64,000 bases of DNA from Thalassobacillus devorans (GTDB lineage: Bacteria; Bacillota; Bacilli; Bacillales; Halobacillaceae). A program made the position numbers and the translations under genes. The stretch is taken from contig NZ_FXEH01000006.1 in the NCBI RefSeq assembly GCF_900176565.1, positions 1,426,001-1,490,000 of the forward strand, given 5' to 3'. A model generated the notes under the pieces. It made no database searches. It was not told where the DNA came from and saw nothing but the letters and a program-made list of their open reading frames with translations. Positions 20,289 through 28,916 of the stretch are shown here, one piece after another; the stretch's first letter is position 1, and each line of letters starts with the position of its first letter.

Positions 20289-20822
20289 AAGCTCCCTTTT
20301 CTTGAAGACTCAGTTTCGAGATAAATTGTTTCCGTTACGATAGTAACGGTTAGGAGGTCCGGGAAATTACTCGCTTTCCATGGGCGTACGGTGAGCTTCC
20401 TCGGGCTTCGCCTTGCGGGATCTCACCGCTCATGTCCATCCCACTGGAGTCTCGCAATTTCCCGGACCTCCTTGCGTTTATGAGAGATACGGAAACATCG
20501 GTATATCGTTCTTCAAACCAAGAGTGAGCTATGCATGAAATGTGAGCTTAAAACCGCGTCTTTATTCAATTATCCATTAAAAGTAGAAGACATCTGCAAT
20601 ATAACAGGGGTTCTTTTCTCCCATCCTTCGGATGGGGTGGCAGGGAAACTGCGAGACTCCCGCGGGAGAAGGGACTAGGCAAGACCCCACAGGGAGTGAA
20701 AACGACCGAGGAGGCTTGCCGGTTCCCCCGCAGGAAAGCGAGTAGTTTCCCGGACATCCCTGACGCTATTATGGTAAAGAACCCTCACTATCTTGAAACT
20801 GAGTCTTCCACAATTCGGCCCT
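20289..20822. repeat. Structured ~0.53 kb intergenic repeat, copy 1 (inverted relative to 53116-53650)
   Basis: The outer ends are inverted repeats: AAGACTCAGTTTCGAGATA (from 20305) and TATCTTGAAACTGAGTCTT (to 20807). Inside are two large imperfect palindromes. One runs from GAGGTCCGGGAAATT to AATTTCCCGGACCTC (about 20356-20471) and the other from GGGAAACTGCGAGACTCC to TAGTTTCCCGGACATCC (about 20643-20760). The same sequence recurs inverted at 53.1 kb. It contains no transposase. Modules with GCGAGACTCC...GCGAGTAGTTTCCC are widespread intergenic repeats in Bacillaceae; the TIR-like ends make it MITE-like. A 63-codon frame inside is not a gene. Confidence 0.85.
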
Positions 20823-20966
20823 ATTGTGGAATAAGGCTATTATGAATAATCAACAAAAACAGTTAGCGAAACCTCGGGGAGAATTCCTTTAAACGGCTTG
20901 GGAAGCATTCGTTATACTTAATTTGCTATACTAAGACTACTAAGAATATCACGAAGGAGTTTTTAG

Positions 20967-22877
20967 ATGGAAAGTTACCAGGATATGTTCAAAGAGCAGT
21001 ATCCCTTCAACTTGTTAACACCTGAAGAATTCAATGAAATTTTCGGTGATGCTTCCATGAATGAATATAATAAAAATGAATTCATTATCCATGAAGATCA
21101 AGAAGAAGATACAATAGAGGTGCAATTTATATTATCAGGACTTGCCAAGAATATTATGCACCGTTCGAATGGTCAGCAGTTGTCCGTCAACTTTTTTTAT
21201 CCCGGAGACCTGGTAGGTGTCATGATGATGCTGACAAGCGGGGAGATGAAATTTTCTGTACAGGCACTTGAAGCGACCAAGACACTACGTTTTGATAAAT
21301 CGAAATTCTTTGATGTCATGTCCACCAATACACACTTCTCAAAAGTAGTCGTCGATGAAATCAGCAACATGATGAAATCGCTCTATAATGAGATTAAATA
21401 TAAAAGTTCTACATCTGATGAAAATGATGAGAAAGAATTGTTTAAAAAGCGTGCCGATACCTTTATGGAGCCGCCCACTTTCATTCATCCAGAAAAAACG
21501 GTGGAACAAGCAGCCAGGATTATCCAGGAAGAAAAGGTAGAAGCCTTGATCGTAAGTGAAGACCGTCAGACTATGCTCGGTATGATTGGTTATTCAGAAA
21601 TTTTAAAGGCTTATTTTGAAAATGGACATACCAGGCCGGTAAAAGCATATGCGACCGAAGAATCGTTCGCCATTGCCTCTCAGTCCTTTATATATGATGC
21701 ATTAAGTTACTTGAAGCATCACCCTACGGAGCTTATCCCGGTCCTGCACCGGGATACCATTGCAGGGGTGTTGAGGCAGTCCTCTTTCTTTACGATTCAA
21801 AACTCTGTATATTTCGATTTGACTTACAGGATTTCAAATGCCACTAGTGTAGAAGAGCTAAAATTATTATCTCCCAGCAATAATCAACGCTTCCAACAAT
21901 TTGTGGCCAGTCTTGTCGGTGAGAACATGTATGCCTATGACATCACAGAATTAATATCCAATTATAATGAACGTATCCACAAACAAATTATTCAGATTGC
22001 TGAGGAAGAGATGGTAAAAGAAGGGTATGGCGCTCCTCCAATCAACTATTGTTTTATAGTGATGGGGAGTCTGGGGAGAAAAGAACAAGCTTTCAGTACA
22101 GACCAGGACAATGGTCTGATACTGGCAGATTATAAACACCTGCATGCCGCCGAAAAAATCGAAAACTATTTTAAACGATTGGGCGAAAAGATTAATCACA
22201 TGCTTCATTATTGTGGCTTTCCATTATGCACCGGAGGAATTATGGCAAAAGAAGAAAAATGGAGGAAATCTACAGAGGAATGGTATAACAGCATAAATGA
22301 ATGGATCGAAAAAATGGATGGAGAGGAAATAAGGGATTTTACTATCTTTGTCGATTTTCGGCCGGTATTCGGTGACTATTCCCTCGCCTATGAACTTCGG
22401 GAATATGTCGTGAAAAGAATCCAACGTTCCTTAAATCTTCATCAGTTATTAATGAAGGATACCTTACGATTCAGAGTACCGATTCAGCCATTCGGCAGGA
22501 TCACCGGCATAGGCAAAAAAAGAGGGTTAAATTTAAAGAAATCTGCGATAATGCAGATTGTCAATGCTATCCGAATTTATTCTATCAAGTACGGGATTGA
22601 TGAAATTAATACGGTAAAAAGGCTGACAGCACTCACCGAACAGGAACGATTCCACCCTAGAGATGCCGAAAATGCTAAATTAGCTTTCCATCGCCTGCTT
22701 ACCTTCCGATTACAGGAAAATTTGCGGCAGTTAGACGAGAACCTGCCGTTAACCAATGAGTTAAACCTGGCCCGTCTCAAAAAAGATGAAAAAAGGCTGC
22801 TTCGTGACGCCTTGATTATAGCTAAACGTCTGCAACAAGTACTGGAATTAAGTTATAACAGGAATCGGGTGGTTTAA
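20967..22877 (+). CDS. cNMP-binding/CBS/DUF294 putative nucleotidyltransferase
   Basis: The 636-residue soluble protein has a cyclic-nucleotide-binding-like domain (about 20-140) and a CBS pair (about 165-275). A nucleotidyltransferase core follows, with GSLGRKEQAFSTDQDNGLIL near residue 366 (Gly-Ser and Asp-x-Asp metal ligands), then a helical DUF294 C-terminal domain. This architecture resembles GlnD-like signal-transducing uridylyltransferases, but substrate and partner are unknown. It overlaps the next gene by one base, so the exonuclease is translationally coupled. GAAGGAG precedes the ATG. Confidence 0.85.
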   Translation: MESYQDMFKEQYPFNLLTPEEFNEIFGDASMNEYNKNEFIIHEDQEEDTIEVQFILSGLAKNIMHRSNGQQLSVNFFYPGDLVGVMMMLTSGEMKFSVQALEATKTLRFDKSKFFDVMSTNTHFSKVVVDEISNMMKSLYNEIKYKSSTSDENDEKELFKKRADTFMEPPTFIHPEKTVEQAARIIQEEKVEALIVSEDRQTMLGMIGYSEILKAYFENGHTRPVKAYATEESFAIASQSFIYDALSYLKHHPTELIPVLHRDTIAGVLRQSSFFTIQNSVYFDLTYRISNATSVEELKLLSPSNNQRFQQFVASLVGENMYAYDITELISNYNERIHKQIIQIAEEEMVKEGYGAPPINYCFIVMGSLGRKEQAFSTDQDNGLILADYKHLHAAEKIENYFKRLGEKINHMLHYCGFPLCTGGIMAKEEKWRKSTEEWYNSINEWIEKMDGEEIRDFTIFVDFRPVFGDYSLAYELREYVVKRIQRSLNLHQLLMKDTLRFRVPIQPFGRITGIGKKRGLNLKKSAIMQIVNAIRIYSIKYGIDEINTVKRLTALTEQERFHPRDAENAKLAFHRLLTFRLQENLRQLDENLPLTNELNLARLKKDEKRLLRDALIIAKRLQQVLELSYNRNRVV

Positions 22878-23644
22878 TGCTTCCTATTGACCTGCAAATA
22901 CTTAAATATCTGTTCTTTGAAAAAGCAATTTATTCCTATAAAATCCGCCCATACCGGAGGCAGGATGCTTATCATACGTTATATCGGAAACTAGAGAATT
23001 ACCAGCCTCCAGGCGAATTACTTCAACAGCCGCTGGATCAAGCAACTTATACAATTTTCGATTTAGAAACCACCGGCTTTCTTCCGGAGATAGGTCATGA
23101 GATTATATCGATCGGTGCCATCCAAATCGAAGGTCTGCAATCTTGTCATATAAAAAAATTCCATCAAATTATAAGGCCGATTCGCCCTGTACGCAGGCAT
23201 ACATTGGACTTGACCGGACTGACGCGCACTCAATTAAAGAATGGAACGTCTTTCATTGAAGGGTTTGACCGTTTTTTATCGTTCAGTGATAATTCTATTT
23301 TAGTTGCCCACCCTGCAAAGTTTGATATGCGTTTTCTGCGTGCAATGTTAAAACGCTGGAAGCTTCCTGACTTTAATCCTCCTGTGATCGATTCCCAATT
23401 AGTTGCCCAATGGCTGCTTCCTGAAATACGTCACCAGCTGGATCCCTTATTAAGATACTTTGATATTGAACAGATGGAACGTCACCATGCATTGAATGAT
23501 GCGATTATGACTGCAGAGTTGTTTGAGCAATTATTAAAAGGGGCTATAGAATCAGGTGCAAAGGATTATTATTATTTACAAAAACAATTGGACTCCCTTG
23601 AGCCATCCAAAAAGAAGGGTTCCTTACTATTAAGTTCAAGCTGA
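22877..23644 (+). CDS. 3'-5' exonuclease (DEDDh, DnaQ-like)
   Basis: The 255-residue protein has Exo I TIFDLETTGFLPEIG near residue 58, Exo II around VAHPAKFDMRFL near residue 142 and Exo III HHALNDAIMTAEL near 205 (catalytic His and Asp). It resembles the proofreading epsilon subunit but stands alone. It starts at the last base of the DUF294 gene stop (TAATG), so the two act as a unit. Pairing of these two families is common in Bacillaceae and proteobacteria; the joint role is unknown. Confidence 0.88.
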   Translation: MLPIDLQILKYLFFEKAIYSYKIRPYRRQDAYHTLYRKLENYQPPGELLQQPLDQATYTIFDLETTGFLPEIGHEIISIGAIQIEGLQSCHIKKFHQIIRPIRPVRRHTLDLTGLTRTQLKNGTSFIEGFDRFLSFSDNSILVAHPAKFDMRFLRAMLKRWKLPDFNPPVIDSQLVAQWLLPEIRHQLDPLLRYFDIEQMERHHALNDAIMTAELFEQLLKGAIESGAKDYYYLQKQLDSLEPSKKKGSLLLSSS

Positions 23645-23649
23645 TCAGA

Positions 23650-23683
23650 AAAAAAGCAGCCAGGGTTCCTGGCTGCTTTTTTA
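23650..23683. terminator. Bidirectional terminator between exonuclease and aspartate kinase genes
   Basis: AGCAGCCAGG-GTT-CCTGGCTGCT (23655-23677) forms a near-perfect hairpin with A-run and T-run on either side. Confidence 0.9.
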
Positions 23684-23687
23684 ACCT

Positions 23688-25034
23688 TTATTCAAAAAAT
23701 TCTTTATATAAATATTGAACAACACGTTCCATACCTTCTTCATAGACGCCAAACATCATGGATACTTCTGATGACCCTTGGTTGATCATTTCGATATTAA
23801 CATCCGCTTCACGGAAAGCACGGGTAGCCTGACTTGCCAGACCTATAGTATTATTCATCCCTTCTCCAACAAGCATGACCATTGCCATATTCCGCTCGAT
23901 GTTCACCATATCTACATTCAACTCATTTTTAATTCGTGCAATGACTTGTTCTTCCTTGTCTATAGGCAACTGGTCTTCACGTAAAATGACAGACATATCA
24001 TCAATTCCAGACGGAGCGTGTTCAAAAGAAATTCCTTCATCTTCTAAAATTTGCAGTAATCGACGACCAAACCCTATTTCCCTGTTCATTAAATATTTAC
24101 TTACATAAAGTGTCAGGAATCCTTTATCACTGGCTATCCCTGTAACACGTCCATAACCAGCTTCGTTTTCTGAAACAATCATGGTCCCTGGCGCTTGGGG
24201 ATTATTTGTGTTCTTAATACACACTGGAATCTTTGCTTTAAACGCGGGAATTAAAGCTTCATCATGAAAAACAGAAAAGCCTGCATAGGAAAGTTCACGC
24301 ATTTCCTTATAAGTCAAGGAAGTAATTTGTTTAGGGTTAGAAACAATCGTTGGATTTACACAATAGACCGAATCTACATCCGTGAAGTTTTCATATAAAT
24401 CAGCTTTTACTCCTGCGGCTACAATAGAGCCGGTAATATCAGAACCTCCCCGTGGAAAAGTCACCAATCTGCCAGCTTTGCTGTACCCGAAAAATCCCGG
24501 AATGACAAGAATACCATCACGTTCCCGAAGTTTATACAGTTGTTCCAGGCTTTCATCCAGCACCTGCGCCTGACCTGGTTCATCACTCACAATAATGCCG
24601 GCATCTTTTGGATTCACATAGGAAGCTTCTACATCTTTTGATTGTAAATACGCGCTGAGGATTTGTGCAGAACCATCCTCTCCACAGGACTTGAGGGCAT
24701 CTAAGGTCCATTCTGCAGATTCATGTGTTTGGATGATATATTCGATGTTCTTTTGAATCGTTTCAGTCAAATCCTCCGAGAGCTCCAATTCCTGGATGAT
24801 TTCACGGAAACGATCCATGACTGCAGATAAAGCTGCATCATGATTTTCCTTGCCTATTACCTTACCAGCAAGTTCAATCAGTAAATCAGTCATTTTGACA
24901 TCATCACTGAACCTTTTACCAGGTGCAGATACTACCACCACTTTTCTTTCTGTATCATCTAACATAATATTTGCAACTTTTCTTAGTTGGGCTGCATTTG
25001 CTACAGAGCTTCCCCCAAATTTTACTACTTTCAT
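23688..25034 (-). CDS. Aspartate kinase (single-chain, ThrD/LysC-III type)
   Basis: The 448-residue enzyme phosphorylates aspartate, the first step to Lys, Thr and Met. It starts MKVVKFGGSSVANAAQL and has the substrate segment FPRGGSDITGS near residue 200. Two ACT domains fill about 300-448. The absence of an internal-start alpha/beta layout and the overall length fit the B. subtilis YclM (threonine-regulated) type. The preceding 200 bp show no lysine riboswitch. It is a single-gene unit. Confidence 0.9.
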   Translation of the reverse strand: MKVVKFGGSSVANAAQLRKVANIMLDDTERKVVVVSAPGKRFSDDVKMTDLLIELAGKVIGKENHDAALSAVMDRFREIIQELELSEDLTETIQKNIEYIIQTHESAEWTLDALKSCGEDGSAQILSAYLQSKDVEASYVNPKDAGIIVSDEPGQAQVLDESLEQLYKLRERDGILVIPGFFGYSKAGRLVTFPRGGSDITGSIVAAGVKADLYENFTDVDSVYCVNPTIVSNPKQITSLTYKEMRELSYAGFSVFHDEALIPAFKAKIPVCIKNTNNPQAPGTMIVSENEAGYGRVTGIASDKGFLTLYVSKYLMNREIGFGRRLLQILEDEGISFEHAPSGIDDMSVILREDQLPIDKEEQVIARIKNELNVDMVNIERNMAMVMLVGEGMNNTIGLASQATRAFREADVNIEMINQGSSEVSMMFGVYEEGMERVVQYLYKEFFE

Positions 25035-25246
25035 TATTACATCTCCCTGCTACTTTGATAAAGTGATTAATAATTTAAAATTGTAACATAGATATACTTG
25101 GTTCTCCATTATTTGTAGGGAGAATTCTGATTTTTTATAAAATATCATAATAATTCCTTTACGAAGTTACAGACACGCCTACACAATAACCTTAACTACC
25201 CTATATGGAAAAATTGACTTTTATGAAAATCCGGAGTGAATGAAAA

Positions 25247-25284
25247 AAGCTTCCCACACTCTCTTTATGAAGAGTGGGAAGCTT
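25247..25284 (-). terminator. Original spo0A terminator, separated from the gene by the element
   Basis: AAGCTTCCCAC pairs with GTGGGAAGCTT, with T-rich sequence after the hairpin on the minus strand. It lies 32 bp beyond the stranded spo0A 3' end, where the ancestral spo0A transcript would have ended. Confidence 0.75.
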
Positions 25285-25315
25285 TATCTTATTTAAGCAA
25301 ACGTATTTACCATAA

Positions 25316-25375
25316 TTAACTTGCTTTATGTTCCAGACGCAGGCGGTCGGCTACCATCGCAATGAATTCGGAGTT
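25316..25375 (-). pseudogene. spo0A': Stranded 3' remnant of the original spo0A
   Basis: On the minus strand these 60 bases read [19 protein letters not shown] plus TAA, the last 19 residues of Spo0A. Nothing upstream in frame belongs to spo0A. The intact copy ends with the same residues but different final codons (GCG TCA TGA against GCA AGT TAA). This is the chromosomal gene end displaced by integration. Confidence 0.93.
25323..25375. repeat. attL: attL: 53-bp direct repeat at the left end of the element
   Basis: This 53-base stretch is identical to 40207-40259 and in the same orientation. Identity stops sharply on both sides (25322/40206 and 25376/40260). The repeat is the 3' coding end of spo0A and is the core shared by attB and attP. 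Confidence 0.95.
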
Positions 25376-25838
25376 GATGCCCCCGGATTGGCTTAGCGGC
25401 AGGGTTTGTCGCAAGTTTAAACGTATATTTATCGGCCAGTTGACGACGTACTTTATCGGTTTGTCCGAGTTATTTTATACGTCTTATTGTACGGTAACTA
25501 ACCGAATATTGCAAGGGGGCCATTTATAGAATAGCGCTCTCTGACGAAACTAACCGCCCTACTACCCGTGAAGACAAAACTAATTTCGTTATAGGCCGTT
25601 TCTCTGCATATATATATACGTATATATGTTTCGTTCGTTTGGAATAGTAGGAGGCAAGCCTAAACCCGCGCCATTACTAAGACTGGAATATTCCTTAGTC
25701 GTTGCTTGGTGTGAAATTTCGTTGGTAGGGGCCGTGGCGTAGACGTTGGCATATTCGATAGCATAGACAACGGTGTATTCTTTGGACCTGTGCTAAATAA
25801 TAAATAAACAGGCTTCCCCAATACCTTATTAGTAAAAT
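25376..25838. other. Non-coding left end of the element
   Basis: No convincing gene is seen in these ~460 bp; a 63-codon minus frame (25660-25851) has no ribosome site. It holds GGGTTTG-N4-CAAGTTT-like sequence (25402-25418), which is also present in the same orientation near the right end (40144-40161); these may be integrase arm sites. An AT-rich palindrome ATATATACGTATATAT lies near 25611-25626. In the excised circle this segment would lie directly upstream of the integrase gene. Confidence 0.5.
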
Positions 25839-25866
25839 AAAAAAAAGCCACCTGGATTTAGGTGAC
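25839..25866 (-). terminator. Terminator of the PemK-like toxin operon
   Basis: On the minus strand GTCACCT pairs with AGGTGGC around AAATCC, followed by eight T. It starts at the toxin stop codon. Confidence 0.85.
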
Positions 25867-26219
25867 TAATAACCTTTTTCAAAGAATTCTTCAAGTTTGG
25901 CCGTTATTGCTACTTCATCTTGTACGTGAAGTTTACCCCGTAAATTTAATATTTGTGACTCATCAACTAATACTAATTTCCCGCATCTAGCTGTAGATGG
26001 TATAGGTAGGCCTGCATGTGGACGTTTCCAATGAACTAGCGCATAATCATAAGGATCCCCTGGTCGGGGGTTTTCTTTCGTAAGTTTAATAATTGCTACT
26101 TCATTAGTTTCTTCATAAACTTCCACAATAACACAAGGCCTTTCCATTAAGGCATTCGGATCTTCTTCTTTAGGAACATTAGCATACCTAACTTGCGCTG
26201 GTTCTATCCCTCTCCCCAT
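25866..26219 (-). CDS. PemK/MazF-like type II toxin
   Basis: The 117-residue protein opens with a short lead and RPCVIVEVYEETNEVAIIKL, typical of the MazF/PemK beta-barrel. It has a mid segment with DYALVHWKRPHAG and ends LVLVDESQILNLRGKLH before a helical tail. Family members cut mRNA as endoribonucleases. It follows the small antitoxin-like gene by 8 bp and shares its operator-controlled promoter and terminator. The assignment to the fold is by pattern; catalytic residues cannot be fixed by eye. Confidence 0.7.
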   Translation of the reverse strand: MGRGIEPAQVRYANVPKEEDPNALMERPCVIVEVYEETNEVAIIKLTKENPRPGDPYDYALVHWKRPHAGLPIPSTARCGKLVLVDESQILNLRGKLHVQDEVAITAKLEEFFEKGY

Positions 26220-26227
26220 ACAATTCT

Positions 26228-26392
26228 TTAAGAGTAATTATATTCTCTTTTTAGTTCGAGTTTCGGGGCACTGTATTTTCTCCAAGGATCATCTTTATCA
26301 ATAACTGTAAGGCCTTTTTCATTCTTCTTTGTGTTATTTTTAGCAGCATCGTAAATTCTTTCGCGATTTTCACTAGAGAAGTTCTTTAACAT
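26228..26392 (-). CDS. Putative antitoxin of the PemK-like pair
   Basis: The 54-residue protein (MLKNFSSENRERIYDAAKNN at the start) has an acidic/aromatic DDPWRKYSAPKL motif near the C-terminus. The start was chosen by AAGGAGG eight bases upstream; a frame start at 26431 lacks a site. Short charged proteins with a DDPWR segment upstream of a PemK-like gene fit an antitoxin that wraps the toxin. No DNA-binding fold is obvious, yet the promoter carries a near-perfect palindrome. Confidence 0.65.
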   Translation of the reverse strand: MLKNFSSENRERIYDAAKNNTKKNEKGLTVIDKDDPWRKYSAPKLELKREYNYS

Positions 26393-26476
26393 ATTTTTCT
26401 CCTCCTTTTTTCTACCCACATATATCACCACCTTGTTAAACGCTCGGTAGTAATAAGTATGATTGGTATTTGGTAA

Positions 26477-26509
26477 ATTATACTATAAGTTGTCCAATTT
26501 GGCCAACTT
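26477..26509 (-). promoter_or_regulatory. Promoter and palindromic operator of the toxin-antitoxin operon
   Basis: On the minus strand the -10 is TATAAT (26477-26482) and a weak -35 TTGGCC (26501-26506) lies 18 bp away. A 23-bp near-perfect palindrome, AAGTTGTCCAATTTGGCCAACTT on the plus strand at 26487-26509 (one mismatched pair), fills the spacer and -35. A bound repressor would block RNA polymerase, as in autoregulated type II modules. Confidence 0.75.
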
Positions 26510-26621
26510 TTTAGTGAATTTTAATACTTTCCCGTATCCTTTAGTGTACTTTACCTTATTTTAATGCGATACAAACGTAAGTTATAGACGCCCTCCGCAA
26601 TGGAAGACGCCCGTACATATT

Positions 26622-26750
26622 TTACTCGAAGTCGACCCGAATATGACCCGCCTGGTCCATCCGTACATACGCCGGCTGTTTTCCCTGTTCCGCCAGCCAG
26701 CCGATAAAATTCATATATTCGTAATTATCCGTGAATACTAACGTTTTCAT
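26622..26750 (-). CDS. Small hypothetical protein (42 aa)
   Basis: The ORF runs from the ATG at 26748-26750 and ends in HIRVDFE. A weak site (GGGGGCG) lies upstream. It is acidic-aromatic, soluble and not recognised. It follows the tape measure gene by 27 bp on the same strand, so it is probably in that transcript. Confidence 0.45.
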   Translation of the reverse strand: MKTLVFTDNYEYMNFIGWLAEQGKQPAYVRMDQAGHIRVDFE

Positions 26751-26777
26751 ATAATCGCCCCCGATAAATTTAGTTAA

Positions 26778-28916
26778 TTACACGCCAAACTCAATCGCAG
26801 CATCGCGCATAATTTGACGTTGCTTCCGTAGAACCTCCGAATGACTCGCCGGCTGGCCGCTATTGATCGTAACGTTTTGAGTAAACGCCGTGCCTTGCGC
26901 CTGGTCTCTTACGCCAGTAGTAGCTTCGACATACCCGCCGCGTTTAATACTTGCTGCCTTACGATTAGTTACGCCGTGCATATCGACACTCATGCCGTTT
27001 AAAGGCTTGCGGATTGCGTCTGCTACTCGATTAGCTGCACGTACTGCCGGTGATTCCGCCTTTTTCAGTGAGTCAACGATAGGCCCGCCGAAGTTTAGCT
27101 TGTTAAGATCGCGTAATGCGCCCTCCTTAGCGGGGCTAAACGGCCAGTAATCACGAATAGCCGAGGTGATTTCCGATACTTTGCCGGTTACTTTCGATTT
27201 CATAGCGTCAAGGCCGTCAATAGCCGACTGAATGATCGCTTTACCCGACTCGTATAAGTCAATGCCCTCGAAGAATTCCTCGATATTCCCCCAGATATCC
27301 TGTACACTGCTCCACATGTCGTTCATTTTCTCGGTTGCTGCGTCCTTCATGTCGTTATACTTCTGCCCGACCATGTTCGCCAGTTCTGCGGCATAACTGA
27401 TCGCGTCGTTTTTCAAGTCGCTAAAAAAGCCAACGACATTACCGACCATTGTGCTAACGCCTGATACTACGTCATTTTTAAGGTTAATAAACCATCCAAC
27501 GACCCTAGCGACTAGTTGCATTGTTTTCGTCTTGATAATGTCCCAGTTAGACGCGATGACAGTCGCAAGTAGAATAACCGCAGTAATGATAATACCTATC
27601 GGATTACTTAATCGTAGAATCGTTAAGCCTATACGAGTGACAATCGGCATTACCTTTTGCAGTTTTACGCCGAACTTGCCGAACCAACTCCAGATTTTAA
27701 TTACGACCGGCGTTAGGGATGTTATTGTCGCTGTGACAAACGCAATAATAGGGCCTATCATCGCGATTACACCTCTGAACATAAATAGCACGCCGATTAG
27801 TTGTCCGACCCATTCATGATTCTTTAATACTTCGCTCGTCCACGCAAAGAACGAGTTAGCCATTTCTAGTACCTTCGTCGCTAACGGCTCCATTGCGATT
27901 CCCAGGTTAACCAACGTCGTAATGATATTGCCGATCAGACTCAGCATCGTTGGTCCGTTCTCTTGTACGTAAGCTACGAAGTTTTGGAAGGCCTGGTTAG
28001 TCTCGAGCGTCGACGCCCACTCCCGGAAACGCTCCGACATGTTCAGAAAGCCATCCATAAACGACTGCGCTAACGGATCAAACGCAACCATCATATTAAG
28101 GAAGCCCATCGCAAAGTTACCGACCGTTTTCGTTAGTTGTTCGAGGTATGGTCCGGCCCTCATGCCTAGCCATGTAAAGAATCCGTGAACGTCGGCGCTG
28201 TTTAACGACTCTTGGAACGAACTAGACAGGTTTTTCACCGCGTCTATCGTACTCCATATTGCCGGCGTAAATAGGCCAAGGTTGTCCTTAATGATCCGTA
28301 GGTTCTGCGTAAATATCTCGAAGATAGGCTTGCGGAACTGGTCGCGGAATTCCCTTAATGATAACTGTACCTCGCCCAGCGCCGTCACTGCGTCGCGAGT
28401 ATACTGCGGCAGCGCGTTCCATTCTTTCGAGCCTTTCTTCATGTTCTGATCGATGTTATACAGTTCTGCGGCTAACGGTATTGCCACGGCCGTAAATGCT
28501 CCGGCGCCCATACCCGCGGCAGTCATCGAGGCAGCCAACGCCCCTGCTCCGCCGGCAGCACCGGCAAGTAACGGCCCTAACGCTGGCGCCATCGAGAAGA
28601 AACCGCCCTTCATCATGCCGAGGGATATTTCGTCAATAGTACGCATGCGACCCGCAATTTTATTAAACCTATTATCGAAGTTACCTACTACATTGACGTA
28701 TATATTTCTAATACGAGGCAGCGCGCCGATTTTACGGTTAGTTTCGTCTATCTTACTGTTAGCTGCGGCAGTGTTAGCGTTAAATGTCGTCGCTACCGTC
28801 GTGTCTACCGAGTCAATCGCTCGTTCGACCTCTTTCACCTGGCGTGTCATGCGATCTAAATCGCGTGAAAATTTGTCCGTAACCTTCACAACGTATTCTA
28901 TGTTCATTTTAGCCAT
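26778..28916 (-). CDS. Phage tail tape measure protein
   Basis: The protein has 712 residues from the ATG at 28914-28916, chosen because AGGAGG lies eight bases upstream; three codons upstream lack a site. The coiled-coil N-terminus is MAKMNIEYVVKVTDKFSRDL. A Gly/Ala-rich hydrophobic stretch lies near 110-150 and two long hydrophobic regions near 370-470. The typical YWPFSPAKEGALRDL motif lies near 610. Tape measure proteins set siphophage tail length (about 1.5 A per residue, so roughly 100 nm here) and help DNA entry. No other tail, portal, capsid or terminase gene is recognisable nearby, which is unusual. It overlaps the upstream 103-residue gene by 8 bases. Confidence 0.85.
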   Translation of the reverse strand: MAKMNIEYVVKVTDKFSRDLDRMTRQVKEVERAIDSVDTTVATTFNANTAAANSKIDETNRKIGALPRIRNIYVNVVGNFDNRFNKIAGRMRTIDEISLGMMKGGFFSMAPALGPLLAGAAGGAGALAASMTAAGMGAGAFTAVAIPLAAELYNIDQNMKKGSKEWNALPQYTRDAVTALGEVQLSLREFRDQFRKPIFEIFTQNLRIIKDNLGLFTPAIWSTIDAVKNLSSSFQESLNSADVHGFFTWLGMRAGPYLEQLTKTVGNFAMGFLNMMVAFDPLAQSFMDGFLNMSERFREWASTLETNQAFQNFVAYVQENGPTMLSLIGNIITTLVNLGIAMEPLATKVLEMANSFFAWTSEVLKNHEWVGQLIGVLFMFRGVIAMIGPIIAFVTATITSLTPVVIKIWSWFGKFGVKLQKVMPIVTRIGLTILRLSNPIGIIITAVILLATVIASNWDIIKTKTMQLVARVVGWFINLKNDVVSGVSTMVGNVVGFFSDLKNDAISYAAELANMVGQKYNDMKDAATEKMNDMWSSVQDIWGNIEEFFEGIDLYESGKAIIQSAIDGLDAMKSKVTGKVSEITSAIRDYWPFSPAKEGALRDLNKLNFGGPIVDSLKKAESPAVRAANRVADAIRKPLNGMSVDMHGVTNRKAASIKRGGYVEATTGVRDQAQGTAFTQNVTINSGQPASHSEVLRKQRQIMRDAAIEFGV

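Noticed and set aside
20566-20757. Identical 63-residue ORFs in the two repeats (20566-20757 and 53181-53372) as a conserved gene
   Set aside because: They lie inside palindromic repeat arms, lack ribosome sites and are identical only because the whole repeat is copied.
25035-25246. Lysine riboswitch upstream of the aspartate kinase gene
   Set aside because: No L-box conserved elements or terminator hairpin in the ~200 bp upstream of the start codon.
25660-25851. 63-residue minus-strand ORF near attL
   Set aside because: No ribosome site; it lies downstream of the toxin terminator and shows no protein-like pattern.
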